Assembly: GCF_002090095.1 (NCBI RefSeq)
Contig: NZ_BBRJ01000002.1
Location: 1,854,789-1,918,788 of the forward strand
Source: Demequina sp. NBRC 110053
Lineage (GTDB): Bacteria; Actinomycetota; Actinomycetes; Actinomycetales; Demequinaceae
Direction of reading: 5' to 3'
DNA length: 64,000 nt
The position numbers and the translations under genes were made by a program. Under the pieces are notes generated by a model. It did not search any database and was not told where the DNA came from. It was given only the letters and a program-made list of their open reading frames with translations. This document shows, piece after piece, positions 45,955-54,540 of this stretch. The first letter of the stretch is position 1, and every line of letters begins with the position of its first letter.

Positions 45955-47365
45955 CAGCACGACCACGGTGAGCGTGACCGGCGTCTCGCCACTCACCGGC
46001 CGTACCGAGGAGTGGATGGAGCAGCTGCTCGCCGATCCGGAGCAGGTGGCCGGGCTGGTGAGCGAGCACGGCTCGCCGGTCAACGTGCTCGACTTCGCGC
46101 CGCTGGCTCGCAACGCCCGCGAGCTCATCGACGCGGCCGCGGAGGCCGACGTCCGCCTGGGCGTGTACGTGGCGCGCAAGGCGAACAAGGCGCTGGGACT
46201 GGTGCGCAGCGCCCGCGACGCCGGGCTCGGTCTCGACGTCGCCTCGCATGCGGAGCTGCGCCAATGCCTCGAGCTCGACGTCCCCGGCAGCGCGATCATC
46301 GTCACCGCGGCCGTCAAGTCGCGCCCGCTGCTCGAGGAGGCGATGGGGGCCGGGGCCGTGATCAGTCTCGACAACGGCGACGAGCTCGAGGACGTGCTGG
46401 AGCTGGCACGCGAGAGAGACGAGGCCCCCCGCGTCGCCCTGCGGCTCGCGTCCTCCGACCCCGACCTCCGCCCCACGCGGTTCGGCCTCACGGCCGCGGC
46501 GTGGGACGCGGCGCTCGCGGACGCGGGCGTGGCCGGCCGCCTGCGCATCGAGGGCGTCCACTTCCACCTCGATGGCTACAGCGCCGCCGACCGCGCGACG
46601 GTGCTGCGAGAGGCGCTCGCGTGGGTGGACCGGCTGCGCGAGGGCGGTCACGATATCTCCTTCATCGACATGGGCGGCGGCGTGCCCATGCGCTACCTCG
46701 ACGACGCCGCTGAGTGGCGAGCCTTCTGGGAGCGGCTCGAGGGCGACGCGGCCGGCAGCCTCACGTGGCGCGGGGACCGGCTGGGCATGGTGGATCCCGG
46801 AGCCGATAGGCCGTCGCCGACGGTCTACCCGTACTGGCAGCGGACGGTGCGCGGCGAGTGGCTGCGTGAGGTCCTGCAGGCGCCGGCCGGCGAGCGGTCG
46901 ACGATCGCGCGCGAGATCTCCGAGCGCGGCCTCGAGCTGCGCTGCGAGCCTGGCCGCTCGGTGCTGGACGGGTGCGGCCTGACCCTCGCGGAGGTCGTGT
47001 TCCGCAAGGCCACGAGCGACGGCGTGCCGATCGTGGGTCTGCACATGAACCGCACCCAGGTCAGGTCGACCTCGACGGACTTCATGGTGGACCCGCGATG
47101 GGTGCGGCCCGCGTCCGCAGGTGAGCCGAGCCCGGCGTTCGAGGGCTTCCTCGTCGGTGCGTACTGCGTCGAGGACGAGCTGATCCTGCGCAGGAAGCTG
47201 CGCTTCGCCGAGGGCGCCGCGCGCGGCGACATCGCGGCGTTCGTCAACACCGGCGGGTACCTCATGCACATCCTCGAGAGCGCCTCGCACCAGATCCCGC
47301 TCGCGGCGACCGTGGTGCGGGAGGACGGTGAGTGGGTGCGCGATGGCATCGATGCGCTTGCGTGA
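45947..47365 (+). CDS. Y4yA-type PLP-dependent decarboxylase (fold type III)
   Basis: A 472-residue alanine-racemase/decarboxylase-fold enzyme. The PLP Lys is in VARKANKALG, a barrel strand is VHFHLDGYS, the phosphate loop is DMGGGVPM, EPGRSVLDG is present, and the active-site Cys-Asp pair is GAYCVEDEL. It resembles diaminopimelate decarboxylase and the SbnH/Y4yA branch found with siderophore-like genes. AAGGAG lies 7 nt before the ATG. Overlap with the upstream gene makes it the last member of the operon. The substrate is likely an amino acid made by the first enzyme. Confidence 0.82.
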   Translation: MADSTTTVSVTGVSPLTGRTEEWMEQLLADPEQVAGLVSEHGSPVNVLDFAPLARNARELIDAAAEADVRLGVYVARKANKALGLVRSARDAGLGLDVASHAELRQCLELDVPGSAIIVTAAVKSRPLLEEAMGAGAVISLDNGDELEDVLELARERDEAPRVALRLASSDPDLRPTRFGLTAAAWDAALADAGVAGRLRIEGVHFHLDGYSAADRATVLREALAWVDRLREGGHDISFIDMGGGVPMRYLDDAAEWRAFWERLEGDAAGSLTWRGDRLGMVDPGADRPSPTVYPYWQRTVRGEWLREVLQAPAGERSTIAREISERGLELRCEPGRSVLDGCGLTLAEVVFRKATSDGVPIVGLHMNRTQVRSTSTDFMVDPRWVRPASAGEPSPAFEGFLVGAYCVEDELILRRKLRFAEGAARGDIAAFVNTGGYLMHILESASHQIPLAATVVREDGEWVRDGIDALA

Positions 47366-47449
47366 CAGCTCGCCTGACCCGGCGCTCAGGGAGCGCCGAG
47401 CGCTCCCAGCCCGCGCATCGGCGCGCCCGAATGGGGTTAGCGTGAGCCC

Positions 47450-47869
47450 ATGGGACTGTTCTCCAAGCTGACCGCAGGCAAGCGCAAGCGCGTGGACCCC
47501 TACGGGCTGTGGTCGGACGATGCGGAGCAGCTCGACCGGTTCCTCGAGCGCGGCGCGAGCGCGGAGGCGCCGCGCGACTCGGAGTTCTCGTTGTCGTTCA
47601 CCAACGAGGAGGCCGCGCGGGCCGCGGGCAAGGAGCTGGGCGAGGCGCGCGTGCGAGGCGAGCTGGTCGCTCCGAGCCATGGCGTGGACGAGTGGACCGT
47701 GATGATCTACGGGCGCGACCAGCCGCTCGTGCCCGACTTCCTGCGCGACACCATCGACCGCGCCGAGGCCATCGCCGCGTCGCACGGCGGCGATTACGAG
47801 GGCTGGGTCGCGAAGTACACCGCCGCGGAGAAGGCCGACTGGGGCGTCGAGCTCCTGTTCGATGACTGA
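47450..47869 (+). CDS. RraB-family RNase E inhibitor-like protein
   Basis: A 139-residue protein similar to RraB regulators of RNase E. The family segments are DAEQLDRFLERGASAEAPRD, FSLSFTNEEAARAAG and DYEGWVAKY. RNase E-binding has been shown in gammaproteobacteria only, so function in Actinobacteria is inferred. TAGCGT (47438-47443) lies 6 nt before the ATG, which suggests leaderless expression, and an R1 copy lies at 47413-47422. The next gene overlaps its end by 8 bp. Confidence 0.75.
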   Translation: MGLFSKLTAGKRKRVDPYGLWSDDAEQLDRFLERGASAEAPRDSEFSLSFTNEEAARAAGKELGEARVRGELVAPSHGVDEWTVMIYGRDQPLVPDFLRDTIDRAEAIAASHGGDYEGWVAKYTAAEKADWGVELLFDD

Positions 47870-48380
47870 CCGCGCTGATCCCGTCGACGTCCGGCTGCGC
47901 CGCTGGACCGACGCCGACCTGGCGATCCTCGAGGCGGGCAACTCGCCGGAGATGACGCGTCACCTGGGCGGTCCCGAGTCGACGGCCGAGGTGCGGCGCC
48001 GGCACGAGCGCTATCTGCGCGGCTGGGACCTCGGGATGCCGCGCATGTTCGCCGCGGTGTCGACGGCGGGCAGGCCCCTCGGCTCCGTGGGCTGGTGGGA
48101 GTCGACGTTCCAGGAGCGCGACGTCTACGAACTGGGCTGGCTCGTGCTGCCTGCCGCACAGGGGAGGGGCGCGGCGACGGCGATGACCCGGCTCGCGGTC
48201 GCTGACGCGATCGCGCAGGGCGACGGCCGCGACCTCATGGCGTGCCCTTCCGTCGACAACGCCGCCTCGAACGGCGTGTGCCGGGCGGCCGGGTTCACGC
48301 TGGTCGAGACGTCGACCGAGACGTTCCGAGGGGTCGAGATGACGCTCAACTTCTGGGTGCGCCCTGGCGTCTCGCGGTAG
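47862..48380 (+). CDS. GNAT-family acetyltransferase
   Basis: A 172-residue single-domain GNAT acetyltransferase. Motif A is WLVLPAAQGRGAATAMTRLA (acetyl-CoA loop Q/RxxGxA), and SVDNAASNGVCRAAGFTLVE follows as usual in RimJ-type members. Substrate is unknown. It is translationally coupled to the RraB-like gene (8-bp overlap). Confidence 0.82.
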   Translation: MTDRADPVDVRLRRWTDADLAILEAGNSPEMTRHLGGPESTAEVRRRHERYLRGWDLGMPRMFAAVSTAGRPLGSVGWWESTFQERDVYELGWLVLPAAQGRGAATAMTRLAVADAIAQGDGRDLMACPSVDNAASNGVCRAAGFTLVETSTETFRGVEMTLNFWVRPGVSR

Positions 48381-48428
48381 CGCCGATGCGCGGGCTGGGT
48401 TCCGGCTCGCCGTCGGCTTTCGCGGTGG

Positions 48429-48557
48429 CTACGCCGCGCAGGTGCAGCGGTCGGACTCGGCGACGCCGGCGAGCGCCTCCTCGACGTGCAGGCCGCAGCC
48501 GGTCCAGGTGGTCTTCTCGCAGGTGGCGCAGCGGATGGGGGAGCACATGGACTCCAT
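48429..48557 (-). CDS. Small Cys-rich protein (42 aa), conserved actinobacterial type
   Basis: A 42-residue ORF with six cysteines: CSPIRCATCEKTTWTGCG and the C-terminal CTC. The pattern resembles short conserved actinobacterial proteins thought to bind zinc. It begins 15 bp after the stop of the DHA2 exporter gene on the same strand. The spacing of cysteines and the length support a real gene. No function is known. The ATG at 48557 or an inner ATG at 48548 may be used. Confidence 0.6.
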   Translation of the reverse strand: MESMCSPIRCATCEKTTWTGCGLHVEEALAGVAESDRCTCAA

Positions 48558-48571
48558 TGTCGCAGACGTCG

Positions 48572-49975
48572 CTATGCGGCCTCGGCGGGCGGGGCGGGGT
48601 TGCGGATCCCGAGCCACGACACGAGCCCGCCGAGCGCCATCGCAACGGCGGTCGCGATCATCGCGCGGTGGAAGCCGTCCAGGTCCAGCTCTCCGCCCAC
48701 GATCGCCGCGACGCCCGCGATCGCGATGAGACCCGCGATGCGCGAGACGGCGTTGTTGGTCGCCGAGGCGATGCCCGAGCGCTCGGGCTCGATCGCGCCG
48801 AGGATCGCTGCCGTGAGCGGCGACACCGTGACGGTGAGGCCGAACCCGAAGACGACGACGCCCGGCATCAGCTGCCGCCACACGTTGAGGTCCTCGCGCA
48901 CGAGCAGCATCATCAGCGCGCCGACCGCCATGATGGCGGGCCCCGCGGTCATGAACAGCCGCGGCCCCCACTGGCCGGCGAGCGCTCCCATGCGCGAGGA
49001 CAGCAGGATCATGAGGATCGTGATGGGCAGGGTGGTGAGGCCGGCGACCGTGGCCGACAGTCCGCCCTCCTCCTGCAGGTAGACCACGATCACGAAGCCG
49101 TTGAGCGACAGTGCACCGTAGACCAGCCAGGTCGCGAGGTTGCCCCACGCGAAGTTGCGCACCGTGAACAGGCTGAGCGGCAACATCGGCGCGCGGGCGC
49201 GGGCCTGCCACCACAGGAAGCCGGCGAGCGACAGCGCCCCCACCACCCCGGGGAGCCAGACCAACGGCGATCCCCATCCCAGGTTCGGCTCCTCGATGAG
49301 GGCGAACACGACCCCGCCCAGCCCCACGACGCACAGGAATGCGCCCAGGTAGTCGACCCGCGCATCGTCCCTGCGGACGTCCCGCTGCTCGAGGCGCGCG
49401 AGCATCCACAGCGTCACGCCGATGGGCACCACGTTGATGAGGAACGCGAGCCGCCACGAGGCGAGGTCGACGAACAGCCCGCCGATGATCGGGCCGGCGA
49501 CCATCGCCGCGCTGGTCAAACCGGTCCACGTGCCGATCGCCTTCGCCTGCGCTGCGCCGCGGAAGTTCGACGTGATGAGCGCGAGCGAGCTTGGAACCAG
49601 CATCGCGCCCGCAACGCCCTGAAGCAGGCGCGCCGCGATCAGCACCGGCGCGGACGGTGCGAGGGCGATCAGGATGCTCGTCACGGCGAACCCGACCAGG
49701 CCCCAGCGGATCACCCGGATGCGCCCGTAGGTGTCCGAGACCGAGCCCGCGACCAGGATGAACGCGCCGAGCGTGAGCAGGTAGGCGTCCACCGTCCACT
49801 GCTGGGTGGTGATCCCGCCGCCCAGCTCGTCGACGATCGCCGGCAGCGCGACGTTGACGATGGTGCCGTCCAGGAAGGACACGAAGCTGGCGAGGATCGC
49901 GATCCACAGGATGAGGCGCTGCTCGCGGGGGACGTCGGTGACGCCGGGTGGTCCGGAGGGTGCAGGTGCGCTCAC
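48572..49975 (-). CDS. MFS drug exporter, DHA2 type (EmrB/QacA-like)
   Basis: A 467-residue exporter with about 14 helices. The N-terminal LASFVSFLDGTIVNVALPAI carries the conserved Asp and helix-1 pattern of DHA2 proteins; SVSDTYGRIRVIR corresponds to motif A, and RLLQGVAGAMLVPSSLALI to motif B/C. Substrate unknown. It has 102 bp to the divergent serine hydrolase, a gap that contains a single R3 core. Confidence 0.87.
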   Translation of the reverse strand: MSAPAPSGPPGVTDVPREQRLILWIAILASFVSFLDGTIVNVALPAIVDELGGGITTQQWTVDAYLLTLGAFILVAGSVSDTYGRIRVIRWGLVGFAVTSILIALAPSAPVLIAARLLQGVAGAMLVPSSLALITSNFRGAAQAKAIGTWTGLTSAAMVAGPIIGGLFVDLASWRLAFLINVVPIGVTLWMLARLEQRDVRRDDARVDYLGAFLCVVGLGGVVFALIEEPNLGWGSPLVWLPGVVGALSLAGFLWWQARARAPMLPLSLFTVRNFAWGNLATWLVYGALSLNGFVIVVYLQEEGGLSATVAGLTTLPITILMILLSSRMGALAGQWGPRLFMTAGPAIMAVGALMMLLVREDLNVWRQLMPGVVVFGFGLTVTVSPLTAAILGAIEPERSGIASATNNAVSRIAGLIAIAGVAAIVGGELDLDGFHRAMIATAVAMALGGLVSWLGIRNPAPPAEAA

Positions 49976-50015
49976 AGGCTCAGGCTACGTCGCGCAGCCA
50001 CCCCTCCTCACGTTC

Positions 50016-50036
50016 GCGTCCAGATGGTGGCTGAGC
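50016..50036 (+). repeat. R3 element, single core
   Basis: GCGTCCAGATGGTGGCTGAG repeats the first-core sequence of the R3 copy at 51140 with two substitutions. No second core is found 41 bp either side, so this is probably a solo or decayed copy between the DHA2 exporter and the serine hydrolase. Confidence 0.5.
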
Positions 50037-50077
50037 GACGTGCGTCGAGGAACGCGGCAGCGGGGTAGCGTCGCACC

Positions 50078-51118
50078 ATGCACCGTGACCTGCTTGAGAC
50101 CGACTCGTGGCGCGCCGACCTCGACCGCGCCATCGCCGAGGCGCACTTCAGCGGCGTGGTCGCCGTGCACAGTGGTGATCCGCACAGTGGCGGCGAGCGC
50201 GTCCTCACACGCACGGTGGGCTGGGCGCACCGCGCGCACCAGGTTCCCGTCACGCCTGACACCCGGTTCGGCATGGCGAGCGGGTCGAAGGCGTTCACGG
50301 CGCTCGCGGCGATGAGGCTTGTCGCCGGCGGCGATCTCGCTCTCGACGCACCCGTGCGCACGTGGCTGGGCGGCGACCTGCCGCTGATCGACGACCGCGT
50401 CACGCTCAGGCACCTGCTGACGCACACGTCGGGCATCGGCGACTACCTCGACGAGGAGGCCGGCGGAGAGGTGACCGACTACGTGCTCACGCTGCCCGTG
50501 CACCGGCTCGTCACGGCCGAGGACTTCCTGCCCGAGCTTGACGGTCATCCGCAGCGCGAGGCGCCGGGCGAGACCTTCCGGTACAACAACGGCGGCTTCA
50601 TGGTCGCCGCGCTCGTCATCGAGCGGGCGGCCGGGCGACCCTTCCAGGACGTGGTCGCGGACGAGGTGTTCGCGCGCGCAGGGCTGACGGCGACGGCGTT
50701 CGAGCGATCGGATCGGCTGCCGGGCGACGTGGCGCTCGGCTACCTCGAGGACGAGGGCGACTGGACCAATGTGCTGCACCTGCCTGTGCGCGGCGGCGGC
50801 GACGGCGGCGCGGTGACGAGCATCGACGACCTGGACGCGTTCTGGCGGGCGCTCGCGGGCGGTCGCATCGTCGAGCCGGCCGTGGTCGCTGACATGACGC
50901 GGGCGCGTCACGACGTGCCGAGCGAAGGCCTGCGGTACGGGATGGGGTTCTGGCGGCACGCGACCGGCGACCCGTGGCTGATCGAGGGATACGACGCGGG
51001 CGTGTCGATGCGTTCGACGTTCGATCCCGCGACCGGGGTCACCGCCAGCGTGCTGGCCAACACCGCGGAGGGCGCATGGCCGGTGATCGAGGTGGTCGCG
51101 CGGCTGTTCGACGCGTGA
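50078..51118 (+). CDS. Serine hydrolase (beta-lactamase class C / D-aminopeptidase family)
   Basis: A 346-residue serine hydrolase. The catalytic SxxK is SGSK (in FGMASGSKAF) and the YxN is YNN (in FRYNNGGF). The third motif is not obvious. No signal peptide, so it is probably cytoplasmic, and a resistance role is not supported. TAGCGT (50066-50071) lies 6 nt before the ATG, suggesting leaderless expression. R3 elements lie on both sides. Confidence 0.83.
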   Translation: MHRDLLETDSWRADLDRAIAEAHFSGVVAVHSGDPHSGGERVLTRTVGWAHRAHQVPVTPDTRFGMASGSKAFTALAAMRLVAGGDLALDAPVRTWLGGDLPLIDDRVTLRHLLTHTSGIGDYLDEEAGGEVTDYVLTLPVHRLVTAEDFLPELDGHPQREAPGETFRYNNGGFMVAALVIERAAGRPFQDVVADEVFARAGLTATAFERSDRLPGDVALGYLEDEGDWTNVLHLPVRGGGDGGAVTSIDDLDAFWRALAGGRIVEPAVVADMTRARHDVPSEGLRYGMGFWRHATGDPWLIEGYDAGVSMRSTFDPATGVTASVLANTAEGAWPVIEVVARLFDA

Positions 51119-51139
51119 CCCCGTCGTCGGCGTGCCTTG

Positions 51140-51204
51140 GCGTCCAGACGGTTGCTGACGGGCAGTTCTCGCGCTGGCGCGTCACCTGATGGTGGCTGAC
51201 CGTC
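51140..51204 (+). repeat. R3 element, twin-core copy
   Basis: Cores GGTTGCTGAC (51150-51159) and GGTGGCTGAC (51191-51200) stand exactly 41 bp apart. CGTCACC (51180) lies 11 bp before the second core, at the same place as in the R2 elements. It is between the serine hydrolase and the kinase gene. Confidence 0.7.
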
Positions 51205-51223
51205 GCGCGGCACACTGGGACTC

Positions 51224-51928
51224 GTGATGGACGTCGAGGAGTGCGTGGCGGTCGCCGTGCGCATGGCCGATGCGCCTGGCCGGACCATCCTCGGCGTCAC
51301 CGGTGCGCCGGGGGCGGGCAAGTCGACGCTCGCCGCCCGGGTGGCGGCGGCCGTCAACGCAGGTCAGCGGCGCGGAGCGGTCGTGGTCCCGATGGACGGC
51401 TTCCACCTCGCCCAGGCCGAGCTCGACCGCCTGGGCCGCGCGCAGCGCAAGGGCGCGATCGACACGTTCGATGGGTTCGGCTTCGTGGCGCTGCTCCGAC
51501 GGCTGCGCGCCGCCGAGGAGCCGGTCACCTACGCGCCTAAGTTCGATCGGACGCTCGAGGAGCCCGTCGCCGGCGCCATCGCCGTTCCGCGGGACGCCCC
51601 GCTCGTGATCGTCGAGGGCAATTACCTGCTGATGGACGCGCGGCCGTGGGACCAGGTCGGTGCGCTGCTCGATGCGGCCTGGTACGTCGACCTGCCCGAT
51701 TCTGTGCGGCGTGACCGGCTTATCGCGCGGCATGTCGCGCACGGCCGCTCGCCCGAGTCGGCGCGGGCGTTCGCGCTCGGGTCGGACCAGGCCAACGCGG
51801 ACCTCATCGCTGCCACGCGCGAGCGGGCCGAGGCCGTCGTGGCGCTCGCGGACACGGCACGCGAGGCGGCAGGATCGTGGGAGACGGAGGGTCGCGCAGC
51901 GGCGCGCGGGCCGGAGGGAGCACGATGA
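51224..51928 (+). CDS. Nucleoside/uridine-kinase-like P-loop kinase
   Basis: A 234-residue P-loop kinase. Walker A is GAPGAGKSTLAARV; PMDGFHLAQAELDR and IVEGNYLLMD are typical of the nucleoside/pantothenate-kinase family (YggC/uridine-kinase-like). The actual substrate (nucleoside, sugar or pantothenate) is not known. GTG at 51224 follows CACACT by 7 nt; ATG at 51227 is the alternative. It overlaps the DUF2254 gene by 4 bp (ATGA). Confidence 0.8.
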   Translation: MMDVEECVAVAVRMADAPGRTILGVTGAPGAGKSTLAARVAAAVNAGQRRGAVVVPMDGFHLAQAELDRLGRAQRKGAIDTFDGFGFVALLRRLRAAEEPVTYAPKFDRTLEEPVAGAIAVPRDAPLVIVEGNYLLMDARPWDQVGALLDAAWYVDLPDSVRRDRLIARHVAHGRSPESARAFALGSDQANADLIAATRERAEAVVALADTAREAAGSWETEGRAAARGPEGAR

Positions 51929-53181
51929 ACGGCGAACGCTGGCGCATGCTGGGCGCGCGGCTGGGTGAGCAGATCTGGTGGCGCCTGGTGCTGTTCACCA
52001 TCGGCGCCCTGCTGCTCGTGGTGGCCGCCTGGCTCCTCGGGCCCTACCTCCCGACGTCGCTGACCCTCGAGTTCGGGCAGGACTCGGTCGCGAACATCCT
52101 GCAGATCCTCGCGACGTCGATGCTCGCGGTGACGACCTTCTCCCTGACCGCCATGATCTCCGCGTATGCGGCAGCGGCGCGCGGGACCACGCCCCGCGCC
52201 ACGCAGCTGCTCATCAGCGACCCCACGTCGCAGAACGCCCTGTCGACGTTCCTGGGCACCTTCGTGTTCGCGATCGTCGGGATCGTGGCGCTGTCGACGC
52301 AGGCCTTCACCGAGCAGGGCAAGTCCGTGCTGTTCCTGGGCACGCTCGTGGTCATCGCGATCGTGGTCGGCACCCTGCTGCGGTGGATCCACCACCTCAC
52401 CGGGTTCGGTCGCGTGCCCGACGTGCTCGATCGTGTGGAGGCCGCCGCGACGGACGCCGCGCGCGCGGCGGCGCGCCGGCCGCATCTGGGCGGCCAGCCG
52501 GCCGTCGCGGTGCCCCGCGGTGCTCGGGCGGTGCGGTCCGGCGCCGCCGGCATCGTGACCGGGATCCTGATGGAGCAGCTGCATGGCGTCGCCGAGGACG
52601 CCGAGGCCACTGTCCACGTCGTCGCGCTGCCGGGCGTGACCGTGGGCCATGGAGAGCCGCTCGCCTGGGTGCTCGGCGGCGAGGAGCGAGAGGACTGCCT
52701 GGCGGCGGCGGCCGAGTGCTTCCGAGTCGAGAAGCACCGCTCCTACGAGCAGGACCCGCGGCTGGGGTTCGTCGCCCTCGCGGAGATCGGCAGCCGCGCC
52801 CTGTCGCCGTCCACCAACGACCCCGGCACCGCGATCGAGGCGCTCAACGCGGTCGAGCGGGTGATGACCCGCATGATGCTCACCGAGCAAGAGGACGGCG
52901 TCGACCACCCGCGCGTGCACGTGCCCGCGCCTGACTACGGAGACGTGATCGAGGACGCGCTGCGGCCCATCGCCCGCGATGGTGCGACGCTCGTGGAGAT
53001 CGGTCTGCGCGTTCAGCGCGTGGTGCGGCACCTGCTCGCGCTCGCGGATGAGGAGGAGGCCGATGCGCTGCGGGCGGCCTCCGAACGTGCCGAGCGGCGC
53101 GCCCTCGCCGGGCTGACCGACGAGGGCGACCGGGCGCTGGTCCGCGACGCCGCGCGCGAGGCGCGCGATCGATCCACCTGA
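51925..53181 (+). CDS. DUF2254 membrane protein
   Basis: A 418-residue membrane protein with about four N-terminal helices (to about residue 155) and a cytoplasmic C-terminal region. DUF2254 is a conserved family of unknown function. GGAGGGAG precedes the ATG. Its coupling to the kinase (overlap of 4 bp) suggests a joint role. The C-terminal tail is Ala/Arg/Asp-rich. Confidence 0.78.
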   Translation: MNGERWRMLGARLGEQIWWRLVLFTIGALLLVVAAWLLGPYLPTSLTLEFGQDSVANILQILATSMLAVTTFSLTAMISAYAAAARGTTPRATQLLISDPTSQNALSTFLGTFVFAIVGIVALSTQAFTEQGKSVLFLGTLVVIAIVVGTLLRWIHHLTGFGRVPDVLDRVEAAATDAARAAARRPHLGGQPAVAVPRGARAVRSGAAGIVTGILMEQLHGVAEDAEATVHVVALPGVTVGHGEPLAWVLGGEEREDCLAAAAECFRVEKHRSYEQDPRLGFVALAEIGSRALSPSTNDPGTAIEALNAVERVMTRMMLTEQEDGVDHPRVHVPAPDYGDVIEDALRPIARDGATLVEIGLRVQRVVRHLLALADEEEADALRAASERAERRALAGLTDEGDRALVRDAAREARDRST

Positions 53182-53184
53182 GCG

Positions 53185-53245
53185 CGGTGATGGTGCCTGA
53201 CCGTCGCGTCGGGCGTCGATGTGTCAGCTGATGGTGGCCGATCGA
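53185..53245 (+). repeat. R3 element, twin-core copy
   Basis: Cores GGTGCCTGAC (53192-53201) and GGTGGCCGAT (53233-53242) stand exactly 41 bp apart, with TGTCAGC 11 bp before the second. It lies between the DUF2254 gene and the convergent DUF4287 gene, so the kinase/DUF2254 pair is bounded by R3 copies in the same orientation. Confidence 0.65.
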
Positions 53246-53253
53246 TCGCGGCG

Positions 53254-53955
53254 CTACTCGTCGACGAGCGACGCGGCGAGCGTCGCGAGCCAGTCCGACC
53301 AGAACTCCTTCCACGGTCCAGTCGCGGCGTATGTCTCGAGCTTCTCGTGCGTCACCGTGAGCTTCGTGCCCTTGGCGGCCGCGCCGAACGCGAACTGGAC
53401 CCGGCCGAGGCCCTCTCCGGAGCCATCGCCGCCATCCGCATCGGCGCTGTCGACGAGGGCGAACCGCGGCGACTTGACTCCCGTCTTCGATGCTCGCGTG
53501 GCGGTCAGGCCGGGGAGGAGCGCGGCTCGCGACTCGTCATCCTCGAGGAGCTCGCGCAGCTGCCCCGGCGGCACCGCGACGGTGCGCGAGCGCGAGACCG
53601 TGAAGGTGCCGTCGGGCATCTGTCCCGGCAGGCGCATGCCCGTGATGCGCTCATAGCCGACGGTGACGCCCTGCGCCCACCACCCGCCGATGTCCGAGTG
53701 CTCGTTGACCCAGGCCGCGATCTCGGTGTGGCTCGCCGTACGGCCCGGGCCGGCATCGATGCGTGCGACCCACTCGTCCCAGCTGGAGCCGGTGGCCATC
53801 TTGATGGCGGCATCGGTGTGCTCGGGCTGCGCGGCCCAGCCGTCGCCGGTCGGTGCTTTCTGCGCGACGAGCGCGCGGCGCGCGGCGGCGTATCTCTCGC
53901 CCGTCGCGGACATGCGAGCGCGAACCCGCTTCTTGAATGATTCCTGCGTTGTCAT
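53254..53955 (-). CDS. DUF4287 domain protein
   Basis: A 233-residue protein. The N-terminal DUF4287 region is evident (MATGSSWDEWVARIDAG then SHTEIAAWVNEHSDIGGWWA), followed by an SRPBCC-like C-terminal half. The pairing is recurrent in Actinobacteria. GGGAG before the ATG at 53955 fixes the start; an upstream extension of 34 codons is low-complexity. Unknown function. Confidence 0.75.
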   Translation of the reverse strand: MTTQESFKKRVRARMSATGERYAAARRALVAQKAPTGDGWAAQPEHTDAAIKMATGSSWDEWVARIDAGPGRTASHTEIAAWVNEHSDIGGWWAQGVTVGYERITGMRLPGQMPDGTFTVSRSRTVAVPPGQLRELLEDDESRAALLPGLTATRASKTGVKSPRFALVDSADADGGDGSGEGLGRVQFAFGAAAKGTKLTVTHEKLETYAATGPWKEFWSDWLATLAASLVDE

Positions 53956-54098
53956 GAGAACTCCCGTCATGCGCGACGCCGACCGCCCGCGCCGGCCGAG
54001 CCGCGCCACACGGCAGCTCGCCCTCGCCGAGCACGTGGGGGTCCCCTTTGCCTCCACCGGTCGCCCGGCCAGCGGCAGCGCGAGTGCCGCGAAGGAGG

Positions 54099-54120
54099 TG
54101 AGGCGAGACGGGTCGCCTCA
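54099..54120. terminator. Hairpin between DUF4287 and VapB-like genes
   Basis: TGAGGCGA and TCGCCTCA form a perfect 8-bp stem with a 6-base loop. It may end the VapB-like gene transcript. No T-tract. Confidence 0.5.
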
Positions 54121-54139
54121 GGTCAGGATACGGCGATTC

Positions 54140-54195
54140 TCCTCACAGGGCGCGGGCGACGGCGCGAAACGTCACTGCACTCCTCACAGGGCACG
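54140..54195 (+). repeat. R2 element, copy B
   Basis: Cores TCCTCACAGG at 54140 and 54181 are exactly 41 bp apart; both are identical over ten bases. CGTCAC at 54170 stands 11 bp before the second. It lies between the DUF4287 and VapB-like genes. Confidence 0.75.
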
Positions 54196-54219
54196 CGGGG
54201 CCGGGAGAAGGGCGTCGTG

Positions 54220-54465
54220 CTACGCGGCGGGCTCGTCGACCGGGCCGGTCGGCGTCGCGCGCACGCGCTGACGCTCGACGTTGTCGAGCAGACGGCGCAA
54301 CCGCACTCGAGCGTTGCGGCGCTCGGCGTAGGAGTCGGCCTTCTCGAGAGCCTCGTACGCGTCGAGCACGAGGGCGTGGACCACGGAGGCGTCGTCCGTG
54401 CCCAGGCGCAGCGCGAGCTCGTGCACGGCGGCCTCGGTCGCGGCGTTCTCGATGTGCAGAGTCAT
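54220..54465 (-). CDS. VapB/PSK-type antitoxin-like protein, orphan
   Basis: An 81-residue protein resembling the Rv0623/PSK group of VapB antitoxins: MTLHIENAATEAAVHELALR, then DDASVVHALVLDAYEALEKA. No VapC-type PIN-domain gene is adjacent, so it may be an orphan or a regulator of a distant toxin. An R2 element lies 25 bp beyond its stop. Confidence 0.6.
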   Translation of the reverse strand: MTLHIENAATEAAVHELALRLGTDDASVVHALVLDAYEALEKADSYAERRNARVRLRRLLDNVERQRVRATPTGPVDEPAA

Positions 54466-54540
54466 GGCCCCATTCTACGACCGATCGCTGCCAGCATCAC
54501 GGGCGGACGCACGCGCTCGGCGGCGTCGACACGCGCCTCG

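Noticed and set aside
50078..51118. Serine hydrolase as an antibiotic-resistance beta-lactamase
   Set aside because: It lacks a signal peptide and a clear third KTG-like motif, so only the family is called.
51140..53245. R3 elements as integron attC sites
   Set aside because: No GTTRRRY core, no large inverted-repeat fold and no integrase gene are seen; only gene spacing is similar.
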